Both the position numbers and the translations under genes were made by a program. A stretch of DNA of 64,000 nucleotides from NCBI GenBank assembly GCA_963621995.1, contig CAVFFZ010000001.1, positions 1 through 64,000 of the forward strand, given 5' to 3'. Under the pieces are notes generated by a model. It did no database searches and was not told where the DNA came from. It was given only the letters and a program-made list of their open reading frames with translations. Positions 1 to 5,781 of this stretch are shown here, piece after piece (the first letter of the stretch is position 1; each line of letters begins with the position of its first letter). The stretch is from UMGS1663 sp963621995. GTDB taxonomy: Bacteria; Bacillota; Clostridia; TANB77; CAG-508.

Positions 1-25
1 CTAGATAACTCACTTCCTCACACTG

Positions 26-55
26 GGTCGATTTCAACTGAAATCGACCTTTATT
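26..55 (+). terminator. rho-independent terminator of a gene left of the window
   Basis: An inverted repeat with arms at 26-35 and 40-49 and a 4-base loop is followed on the + strand by a T-rich stretch. No + gene precedes it in the window, so it probably ends a gene lying to the left. Confidence 0.6.
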
Positions 56-480
56 TATAAAAAAGTATATATTTTCCTATAACTTGGACCAAATTTCACC
101 TGACAAATACATTCAGCTAATAAATTCATTTTTTTAACAATTTTTCTAATTGTATAATCGTTAAATACTTCTGATTCTGCAAATCTGAAATTATCAATTT
201 CATTCATATCAATGATTATAGAGCCCTCTGCACCATAATCAAGATATAAACTTTGTTTTTTATCATTACAATTTGTCTTTACTTCTATTTCTGCATTGTC
301 TTTTATTATTACTTGATCCATATTTCTTTTAAAATTATTTTTAAAATTTCTTTTTATCATTAAGTATTCTCTATTCTCTTCTTTTATGATCCATACATCT
401 TCGCAATATTTTTTTATTTCTATATCTTTATCCATTACTTGTTTTATTTTTAATGGTTCAAAATTATTAATCCACTTCAT
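55..480 (-). CDS. hypothetical protein, 141 aa, next to DGR locus
   Basis: I do not recognise this protein. It is charged and Lys/Asn/Ile-rich, with no signal peptide, no membrane segment and no motif I can name. Its ATG follows a good ribosome site (GGGGAG a few bases upstream). It sits 19 bases after the ribbon-helix-helix gene at 500-967 on the same strand and is probably co-transcribed with it, pointing away from the retroelement reverse transcriptase. That position makes a role in the retroelement or its control possible, but nothing in the sequence proves it. Confidence 0.6.
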   Translation of the reverse strand: MKWINNFEPLKIKQVMDKDIEIKKYCEDVWIIKEENREYLMIKRNFKNNFKRNMDQVIIKDNAEIEVKTNCNDKKQSLYLDYGAEGSIIIDMNEIDNFRFAESEVFNDYTIRKIVKKMNLLAECICQVKFGPSYRKIYTFL

Positions 481-499
481 TTTTCTCCCCCCTTACTAT

Positions 500-967
500 T
501 TATGAAAAGTACTTTTTACTATCTTTTTCAAAAAACTCTTTCCATTCTTTTAACTTTTCATTTGACTTTCTAACCTTCGCTTGATAATCCTTTTCATTAT
601 TATTTATTAGGATATATCTTTGTTCTTTTTTACTATCAGCCTTTTCTTCACATATAGCGTTTCTAACAGCTATATTAACTAATAAATTTATAGAAAGAGT
701 ATAATTATCTTTTAATTCATACAATCCTTCCAAAAAGCTTTCCCTAATTAAAAAAGACCTTGAAATCTTCATTTGATTTTTTCTTTCATATATATCTATC
801 TTTTCTGTTTTTAGCAGATTTTCGATTGATGCATTAACAAGTTTGCTGATAGAAGCATCATATTTAAAATTAGACAGTTTTTCTAATTCATAATACAAAT
901 TTTCATCTATCTCCAATGTTTTACTAATTAACTTCTCCTTTTTATAAAACCTACTAAAACAAGTCAT
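500..967 (-). CDS. probable tandem ribbon-helix-helix DNA-binding regulator
   Basis: About 155 aa. Two segments each look like a ribbon-helix-helix (Arc/MetJ type) unit: ISKTLEIDENLYYELEKL followed by SISKLVNASIENLL, and RSFLIRESFLEGLYELK followed by SINLLVNIAVRNAI. Both have a short beta-like strand and then two amphipathic helices with the usual small-Ser-hydrophobic turn. I place the start at ATG 967, spaced 7 bases from an AAGGAG site, rather than at the TTG 6 bases upstream. The gene is divergent from the MutS-like/RT genes, and an 11-bp inverted repeat lies in the shared intergenic region. An autoregulator of this locus is a reasonable inference; the family call itself rests on pattern reading only. 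Confidence 0.5.
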   Translation of the reverse strand: MTCFSRFYKKEKLISKTLEIDENLYYELEKLSNFKYDASISKLVNASIENLLKTEKIDIYERKNQMKISRSFLIRESFLEGLYELKDNYTLSINLLVNIAVRNAICEEKADSKKEQRYILINNNEKDYQAKVRKSNEKLKEWKEFFEKDSKKYFS

Positions 968-1014
968 ATCCAATCTCCTTTTAGTTGTGATTATATACCT
1001 CTCTTTTCCTCATT

Positions 1015-1060
1015 GTAACCACTATTGGAGCTTTATTTGATAACTATTTATAGTGGTTAC
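1015..1060. promoter_or_regulatory. inverted repeat, candidate operator between the RHH gene and the DGR RT operon
   Basis: Arms at 1015-1025 and 1050-1060 are perfect 11-bp inverse complements (GTAACCACTAT / ATAGTGGTTAC) with a 24-base spacer. They lie in the 175-bp divergent intergenic region. There is no T-tract, so it does not look like a terminator. It is a natural place for the neighbouring regulator to bind. A TTGATA box at 1037-1042 falls between the arms, but I could not place a convincing -10 box. Confidence 0.4.
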
Positions 1061-1142
1061 TTTTTACTATTCACTATTATATACTATTTATGATGGCTAT
1101 CACATTTTTCCATTGAAGTTTCTTAGGAAGGATTTATTGAAT

Positions 1143-1556
1143 ATGAGTAAATTATATAAAAATTACGTTTCTTTAAAAGTTCAAGATTGTAGCAAATACT
1201 ACTTATTCAAGTGTGGTTTATTTTTTATATTTTTAGATGAAGATGCCAGAACAATGTCTTCAGTACTGGGATTAAAATTAACCAATCTAACCCCTACTAT
1301 TCAAAAATGTGGATTTCCTTGTAATTCATTAGAAAAATATTTAAACCTATTAGAAAATACTCCCTATAATATTCATATAGTTTCTAGCGAAGACCTTTAC
1401 ATATCTACCCCCGCAACCAATTACTTTACTAATAAAGAGCTAGAAAAGATACTCAATGATTTCGTAGAGGTTGATATTGACACTTTATCAATAAGTGAAG
1501 CTTTTGATTTACTATATGAACTTCAAAAAAAATTCAGAAAAATAAAAGGATTATAA
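1143..1556 (+). CDS. MutS domain I-like small protein (DGR accessory, MSL type), copy 1
   Basis: About 137 aa from the ATG at 1143, which follows an AGGAAGG ribosome site; the longer open frame from 1053 lacks one. The N-terminal half resembles the mismatch-recognition domain I of MutS: a Phe-x3-Phe-x-Phe-Leu-Asp-Glu-Asp-Ala stretch, then LGLKLTNL, then CGFPCNSLEKYL in the place of the MutS GxPxHxxxxYL block. There is no MutS ATPase. Short MutS-like proteins of this kind have been reported (from memory) as accessory genes of Clostridia diversity-generating retroelements. The gene ends 7 bases before the reverse transcriptase and is surely co-transcribed with it. Its molecular role is unknown; nucleic-acid binding is inferred from the domain. 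Confidence 0.65.
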   Translation: MSKLYKNYVSLKVQDCSKYYLFKCGLFFIFLDEDARTMSSVLGLKLTNLTPTIQKCGFPCNSLEKYLNLLENTPYNIHIVSSEDLYISTPATNYFTNKELEKILNDFVEVDIDTLSISEAFDLLYELQKKFRKIKGL

Positions 1557-1563
1557 TTTTATT

Positions 1564-2550
1564 ATGAAAAGAAAAAATAATTTATATCAAAACATTTGCG
1601 ACATAAACAATATAACCAAAGCTTATAATGAGGTTTGCCGAAACACAACCAACAAAAAGAAAGTTGCCTTATTAAAGCAATATAAGTGCATTTACATATC
1701 CAGAATCTATCAAACATTAGTAAACAAACAATATATTCCTGGTCCATGTAACATTTTTACTATATATGAACCAAAAGAAAGAAGAATTATTAGCCAGAGC
1801 ATGGAAGATAAAATTATAAATCACCTTATATCAAGAGAAATTCTCTATCCAGCAATTATCCCTTGCCTTTTAGATGTAAATGTTGCAAGCAGGAAGAATT
1901 TAGGAACCAAGGTCGGATTATCACTAGCGAAAGATTTTCATCGAAAGTGCAAAATAAAATATTCTAAATACTTTATTCTAAAGTGTGATATTAGCAAATT
2001 TTTTGCCAACATAGACCACACTATATTAAAAGAAAAATTAAAGCGAAGAATAAAAGACCCTGATGCTCTAAAAATCATTTACACAATTATAGATTCTGAA
2101 AAAGACGGCTTAGGTATTGGTGCAATGACCAGTCAAACTTTAGCCATATTCTATTTAAATGATTTAGATCATTTTATAAAAGAACAATTAAAAATAAAGT
2201 ACTATGTCCGATATCAAGACGATTTTTTGCTTTTTCACCATTCAAAAAAATACTTAAAATATTGCCTAGAAGAAATCAAACTTTTCCTAAAAAAAGAAAA
2301 ACTCACATTAAATAAGAAAAGTAGAATTTATAACTCTAATAATAATTTTATTTTTCTTGGTTGTGATATTAAAGGAAATTATGCAAAATATAGAAGTATC
2401 AATAGAAAAATTAAATCTCGTATGTATTTATACAGAACCGGTAGAATTTCTTTAAATAGTCTGACAAGCAGTATAATATGCTATAAACATTTATGTCCTC
2501 ATAATTTGAAAATTCCTCAAAAAAATAGCAAAATTGAACATAATATATAA
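1564..2550 (+). CDS. diversity-generating retroelement reverse transcriptase
   Basis: 328 aa, the usual size for DGR reverse transcriptases. Reading order of motifs: KERRIISQSMEDKIINHLI (fingers region), LKCDISKFFANIDHTIL (motif with the first catalytic Asp), the DGR hallmark GIGAMTSQ (group II intron enzymes have SP instead of SQ), and YVRYQDDFLLF with the YxDD catalytic pair, followed by a basic C-terminal thumb. No maturase or endonuclease domain follows. The enzyme makes adenine-mutagenised cDNA from the TR RNA, which then replaces the VR. Here the gene is on the + strand while TR, VR and avd read on the minus strand, so it converges on the TR. Its ribosome site overlaps the end of the preceding MutS-like gene. 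Confidence 0.93.
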   Translation: MKRKNNLYQNICDINNITKAYNEVCRNTTNKKKVALLKQYKCIYISRIYQTLVNKQYIPGPCNIFTIYEPKERRIISQSMEDKIINHLISREILYPAIIPCLLDVNVASRKNLGTKVGLSLAKDFHRKCKIKYSKYFILKCDISKFFANIDHTILKEKLKRRIKDPDALKIIYTIIDSEKDGLGIGAMTSQTLAIFYLNDLDHFIKEQLKIKYYVRYQDDFLLFHHSKKYLKYCLEEIKLFLKKEKLTLNKKSRIYNSNNNFIFLGCDIKGNYAKYRSINRKIKSRMYLYRTGRISLNSLTSSIICYKHLCPHNLKIPQKNSKIEHNI

Positions 2551-2555
2551 TTTAT

Positions 2556-2590
2556 CTAAAAAGGAAGGCTTATATAGCCTTCCTAAAAAT
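2556..2590 (-). terminator. hairpin terminator ending the target-avd-TR transcript
   Basis: A perfect 9-bp stem (2562-2570 with 2576-2584, loop of 5) is followed on the minus strand by a T-rich tract. On the + strand no T-tract follows. It therefore ends transcripts coming leftwards through avd and the TR, and fixes the 3' end of the TR RNA about 180 bases beyond the repeat. It also lies 11 bases after the RT stop codon and could protect that mRNA's end. Confidence 0.7.
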
Positions 2591-2943
2591 AGTTCTAACA
2601 TTATGTCCTTTTCAATTCCAATTTACTAACAACATAATATATCTATTTTTGCTTTATAATTAGAAAACTGTGTTTTGTCTTTTATTTCTTTCTAATTAAA
2701 GGACATTGTTTGTTTCTATATTATCTCTTATACAATTATTAATTGCATAACCACAGTTTATAGAATCTACGGGGCGAACCGCACCGTGATTGTCATTCTC
2801 GTTACCATTCGAATTGAACATATTGTTGTTACCAGTATAAGCTACACCATCATTGATGTTCACGTTGCAAGGGCCGAAGTTGGCATAGTCAGAATTACCG
2901 TTGACTCCACGGGAAGCAAGCCATCACAACAATGCCCTATATT
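2562..2943 (-). ncRNA. predicted DGR template RNA (TR plus structured 3' spacer)
   Basis: This gene-free stretch of about 390 bases between avd and the RT holds the TR and a 3' spacer. In the spacer I see complementary segments: 2603-2611 with 2698-2706, 2657-2666 with 2689-2698 (stacking on the first), and 2665-2672 with 2752-2759, which crosses them and could form a pseudoknot. In the well-studied Bordetella phage DGR, RNA flanking the TR is needed by the RT-Avd complex. That this spacer plays the same part is inference. It is bounded by the terminator at 2556-2590. Confidence 0.55.
2767..2923 (-). repeat. DGR template repeat (TR), 157 bp
   Basis: The repeat aligns without gaps to VR 3868-4024. 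There are 19 mismatches, and 18 of them are at adenines of the TR sense (minus) strand: by my count 11 A to G, 6 A to T and 1 A to C. The single exception is 2807 (sense T in TR, G in VR). Read in the target frame, the TR is rich in AAC/AAT codons (Asn), the codons that adenine mutagenesis diversifies most. It starts 20 bases after the avd stop codon. Both ends are sharp, with identity lost immediately outside the repeat. Confidence 0.95.
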
Positions 2944-3288
2944 TTAATTTAAAGATTTATACCACCCTTTTGTATATTTTATTATGTCATCTATTTTTTC
3001 TCCAAATTTAAAATACTTCTTTTGATTTATTATTTGCTTGTCGTAACATAAATTTAGTAAAAAATCTATTACCTTTACTTTCGCCATTGCAATCTGTAAT
3101 AATTCTTTTTTTCTAGAAACATCAGTTACAGAATTTGCCTCATAAGCCACCTCTAATAAATCATAACTATTATTTCGTATTCTATTTTTTATTTCAATGT
3201 CTTTTTTAGGAAAATTATCCATATTTTTATCTATATTAATTAACAATATTCGTATATATTCTATTACCTTAAATTTTTCTTCTCTCAT
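2944..3288 (-). CDS. avd: DGR accessory variability determinant Avd (four-helix bundle)
   Basis: 114 aa, all helical, without signal peptide or membrane segment. The pattern matches the bacterial Avd / four-helix-bundle family: a first helix FKVIEYIRILLINIDKNM, the conserved NFPKKDIEIKNRI block, a second helix ending YEANSV, and the C-terminal LNLCYDKQIINQKKYFKFGEKI block. Avd forms a barrel-shaped pentamer that binds the reverse transcriptase and the TR RNA and is needed for mutagenic homing. Its start lies inside the last 20 bases of the upstream MutS-like gene, so the two are translationally coupled. The TR follows 20 bases after the stop. Confidence 0.9.
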   Translation of the reverse strand: MREEKFKVIEYIRILLINIDKNMDNFPKKDIEIKNRIRNNSYDLLEVAYEANSVTDVSRKKELLQIAMAKVKVIDFLLNLCYDKQIINQKKYFKFGEKIDDIIKYTKGWYKSLN

Positions 3289-3718
3289 TTATTATTTTTT
3301 CCATTTGCTGTAGTATTTCTTTTAATTCTTCTTTGTTCTCTTGCTGTATTAAGAACTTGTTTATATTTTCTATTCTAATTTTATATGATATATTATTTTT
3401 CGCTTTTTCGTAAGCTTTATTATAATTGTTTAAATTTCCATTATTACTTTCTTCATCTTTTTCATAATTATTTCTTTTATCTAATAATATATAATTTATT
3501 TTTTCTCTTTCTAGCTTTGCCTCTACCTTATTTAAACTTACATCAGGAAAGCCACACACATATATATTGTTTTCAACCTGTTTCATTTTATATGAAAATA
3601 AATCAGAAATTATATATGCGTCTTTTCCATAGCTATTATAAAACTTACCAATTTTCACCAGTAATATATCTTCTTTATGTATTTGCTTTATATTTTTCAC
3701 CATATTTATTGTACTCAT
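3269..3718 (-). CDS. MutS domain I-like small protein (DGR accessory, MSL type), copy 2
   Basis: 149 aa. Residues about 15-80 follow MutS domain I: ILLVKIGKFYNSYGKDAYII corresponds to the MutS RxGDFYExFxxDA segment, and VCGFPDVSLNKVEAKLE to its GxPxHxxxxYxxxL segment. The C-terminal 70 residues are charged and probably a coiled coil. The ATPase and clamp domains of MutS are absent. The gene lies between the variable target gene and avd, starts after an AGGAGA site and overlaps avd by 20 bases. It is only distantly similar to copy 1 at 1143-1556. Such proteins occur in Clostridia DGRs. A role at the mismatched cDNA/VR intermediate is plausible but unproven. Confidence 0.7.
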   Translation of the reverse strand: MSTINMVKNIKQIHKEDILLVKIGKFYNSYGKDAYIISDLFSYKMKQVENNIYVCGFPDVSLNKVEAKLEREKINYILLDKRNNYEKDEESNNGNLNNYNKAYEKAKNNISYKIRIENINKFLIQQENKEELKEILQQMEKIINERRKI

Positions 3719-3744
3719 CTTTAGTTCTCCTATATATTTTTCTC

Positions 3745-3776
3745 AAGCCTAGGAGACCAAAGGCCTCCTTAGGCTT
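3745..3776. other. hairpin just after the target gene, about 90 bp downstream of VR
   Basis: Arms at 3745-3755 and 3765-3776 pair over 11 bp with a single bulged T, and the loop can pair further. The hairpin begins at the stop codon of the target gene and precedes the MutS-like gene. There is no T-tract. In Bordetella phage BPP-1 a DNA hairpin directly after the homing site stimulates retrohoming, though it lies only a few bases from the VR. Here the distance is larger, so an mRNA role is equally possible. Confidence 0.5.
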
Positions 3777-5107
3777 TACCAACTATAATCCCAAGCCTCT
3801 TCTCCAGACGTTGGTATATCTGTTCTTTTTTGTAATTGGTCTACTGTGACATCAGATTTTAGATAAACTACGGGGCGAACCGCACCGCGATAGTCACCCT
3901 CGCCACCCGTCGAATTGAACATAATGCTGCAACCAGTATAAGCAACACCATCATTGATGCTCACGCCGCAAGGGCCGAAGCTGGCATAGTCAGAATTACC
4001 GAAGACTCCACGGGAAGCAAGCCAATATGTTTTTCCTGTTGGATATGTTGTTCCTGCGAATAACATATCATATATACTATCAGACACTGTTACTGATGGT
4101 GCATCATCTGCAACCTTAGAATTTACACTATAATAATATCCATCTATCTTATCTGATATAGTTGTTGCTGATTCTCCTTTTAGGAAACTTGATGGTGTCC
4201 ATGCATTGTCATAACTATATGTGTCTCCATATTGTTTGTTTTCATAATAATTATCTAAATTTACCTCTTTTATTTTACTTTCTGTTGTTACACCTGTTAT
4301 TTTATCTATATCTTTTTGTGTCATACTTTTTGCTTCATCTGCTAAATCATTTTTATATATTGCACATATTTTATTTAACTCTTCTGGTCCGTATTCATAA
4401 CTCTCTGCTCCATACAATAGTAAATACGGATTATTTGAATTACTCAGGGCTTCACTTGAATTATAAGTACTTTGTATTGGACTTCCTGTTGTTAACATTA
4501 ATCTTCCATCATCACTTAATCCTAATATTCTCCAATTTACTGCTTTTCCATTATTTGTTAATGAGTAAGTTTGATCTATGTCTTCATCGTATCCATTTTC
4601 TTTTGTAATTCCTGTTCTCGAAGCAGGGCTTGTGTACCCTGTATCACTATAATTCGAATCTTTTTCTTTTACCTTTGCTGATACAGTTGTTGGATTTTGA
4701 TAATTTACCCAATCTCCCACTTGTAATTTTCCTTCTTTAAATGCTTCTGCAACTGTTTGTTTAAAACTTACAGAATATTTTCCTTTTGTTATTGTTTCGT
4801 TATTTTCTACAATTGTTTTTTCTTCTTCTGTTATCACACCTTGTTTAAACAAATAATCTGCCAATTTATCTGTTGTTGAACCTAAATACTTCTCTGTATT
4901 CCACATTTCTTTTGCTTCTTTTATTGCCTCTATATAGGTTTTATCTCTCGCATCGCCTGCTTTTGTTATTATTCCGTTATTATCTAGCACTAGTCTTATA
5001 CTTACTCCTGCTAGGATTAATAACACAACAATTGTTACAACAAGAGCCACTAATGTTATACCAGCTTGTTTCTTTCCTTTCCTAAAAATTTTGCATTTGT
5101 GTTTCAT
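3776..5107 (-). CDS. DGR target: pilin-anchored variable protein with C-type-lectin-like domain
   Basis: 443 aa. Residues about 1-35 are a prepilin-like leader: a basic stretch, a Gly at the likely prepilin-peptidase site, then ITLVALVVTIVVLLILAGV, a single hydrophobic helix. Residue +5 is Ala rather than the Glu of true pilins. The rest is a polar exported region. The C-terminus carries YWLASR and VRPVV blocks that frame the variable region, as in formylglycine-generating-enzyme/C-type-lectin-type DGR targets. VR covers about residues 362-414, followed by a 30-residue tail. Compared with the TR reading, 11 Asn and 1 His are changed (to Phe, Ser, Gly, Cys, Ile, Thr, Tyr or Arg) and one Val is silent. 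An AGGAGG ribosome site precedes the ATG. It is the first gene of the target-msl-avd-TR transcript. It is probably displayed on the cell surface to bind variable ligands. Confidence 0.9.
   Translation of the reverse strand: MKHKCKIFRKGKKQAGITLVALVVTIVVLLILAGVSIRLVLDNNGIITKAGDARDKTYIEAIKEAKEMWNTEKYLGSTTDKLADYLFKQGVITEEEKTIVENNETITKGKYSVSFKQTVAEAFKEGKLQVGDWVNYQNPTTVSAKVKEKDSNYSDTGYTSPASRTGITKENGYDEDIDQTYSLTNNGKAVNWRILGLSDDGRLMLTTGSPIQSTYNSSEALSNSNNPYLLLYGAESYEYGPEELNKICAIYKNDLADEAKSMTQKDIDKITGVTTESKIKEVNLDNYYENKQYGDTYSYDNAWTPSSFLKGESATTISDKIDGYYYSVNSKVADDAPSVTVSDSIYDMLFAGTTYPTGKTYWLASRGVFGNSDYASFGPCGVSINDGVAYTGCSIMFNSTGGEGDYRGAVRPVVYLKSDVTVDQLQKRTDIPTSGEEAWDYSW
3868..3887 (-). other. probable IMH (initiation of mutagenic homing) end of VR
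   Basis: The last 20 bases of the VR in the sense direction are GC-rich, almost free of adenine and identical in the TR (2767-2786). A GC-rich invariant 3' end is where cDNA integration starts in studied DGRs and gives the VR its direction. Confidence 0.7.
3868..4024 (-). repeat. DGR variable repeat (VR), 157 bp, inside target gene
   Basis: This is the recipient copy of the TR at 2767-2923, with 138 of 157 positions identical. Substitutions occur only where the TR sense strand has A, with one exception. No frameshift or stop is produced. Adenines at several other TR positions remain unchanged, so the present allele is one partly mutated state among many possible ones. Confidence 0.95.
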
Positions 5108-5428
5108 GATATTTTTCCTCCTCTTCTTTCTTTTATATTAAATAACCTTTCTAATTGGACTACTCTTTAGTATACTATTATTGAGTATAACTTAAGGCAA
5201 ACTTTATTTTCCCCTGCAAACCATAACTGGATATTGCTCAAAAAGAGTGAAGCCTTACATTAAAAATTATTTTCTTACCAACTGCTGCATCTTCAAATAT
5301 TGGTCAATGTAGCAATGATGTTAACAATATTCGAATGAATGCTTATATGCGAGGTTGATTTTATTTTTAATTGCTAAGGAATAGTCCTTAATTTTTATCT
5401 CTATTCTATCAAGAAAGGTGGTGATTTT
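5108..5428. other. intergenic region between DGR target and IS110 fragment
   Basis: This 321-bp stretch contains no open frame I can support. On the left it holds the ribosome site and leader of the minus-strand target gene; a short palindrome (AGTATACT, about 5170) may lie in its promoter region. On the right it holds the 5' flank of the IS110-type transposase fragment, including its GGTGGTGA-like ribosome site. IS110 elements carry a non-coding bridge RNA in this flank; any remnant here is speculative. Confidence 0.4.
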
Positions 5429-5770
5429 ATGAATAAAGATATTTTATCTACTTTGTTTGTAGGCATTGATGTTAGTTCTGCTAATAATTATTTTTGTGCT
5501 ATTAACTTTGAAGGAAAACACCTTCTTGATTTCTCTATAACGAATGATTTACCTAGTTCTGAATTAGCTATTGAAAGAATCTTTAATACCTTAAAACAAA
5601 ATGACCTAAAGTATGTTACTATTGTCTTAGAATCTACCAATGTTTTTAGTTTTCATATTGCTAATCTTTTGGCTTCTAAGTTTTCACTTACTTGTATGAA
5701 AACATTTTGCAAACAAAATGCAAACAATTTGGGTTGTTTTCATATTTATGCAAATCACTCTAATCTCTGA
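5429..5770 (+). pseudogene. IS110-family transposase, N-terminal fragment
   Basis: 113 aa, against 350-420 for a complete transposase. LFVGIDVSSANNYFCAINFEGK is the start of the RuvC-like DEDD domain of IS110/IS1111 transposases (first Asp in GIDVS), and VTIVLESTNVFSFHIANLLAS matches the second acidic block (LEST). After about residue 92 the similarity stops: the reading runs into Lys/Asn/His-rich nonsense with a short direct repeat, and ends 12 bases from the secA stop. The transposase C-terminal Ser domain is missing, so the element is dead. It marks the right edge of the retroelement region. Confidence 0.75.
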
Positions 5771-5781
5771 AAGTATTGATT

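Noticed and set aside
1053..1142. Longer N-terminus for the MutS-like gene from 1053
   Set aside because: There is no ribosome site at 1053, while ATG 1143 has AGGAAGG. The extra residues do not fit MutS domain I, and they overlap the putative operator.
1564..2550. RT as a group II intron maturase or retron RT
   Set aside because: No maturase X or endonuclease domain and no intron RNA were seen. The SQ form of motif 4 and the adjacent TR/VR/Avd identify a DGR enzyme.
2562..2584. Terminator for the RT gene on the plus strand
   Set aside because: After the stem the + strand continues AAAAATAG without a T-run. The T-run is on the minus strand, so the hairpin ends the TR transcript.
4162..5085. 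Plus-strand Leu/Phe/Tyr-rich frames inside the DGR target gene
   Set aside because: They are antisense shadows of an AT-rich gene, without ribosome sites and with membrane-like composition caused by reversed Lys/Glu/Asn codons. The same holds for the frames opposite secA, uvrA, uvrB and argS.
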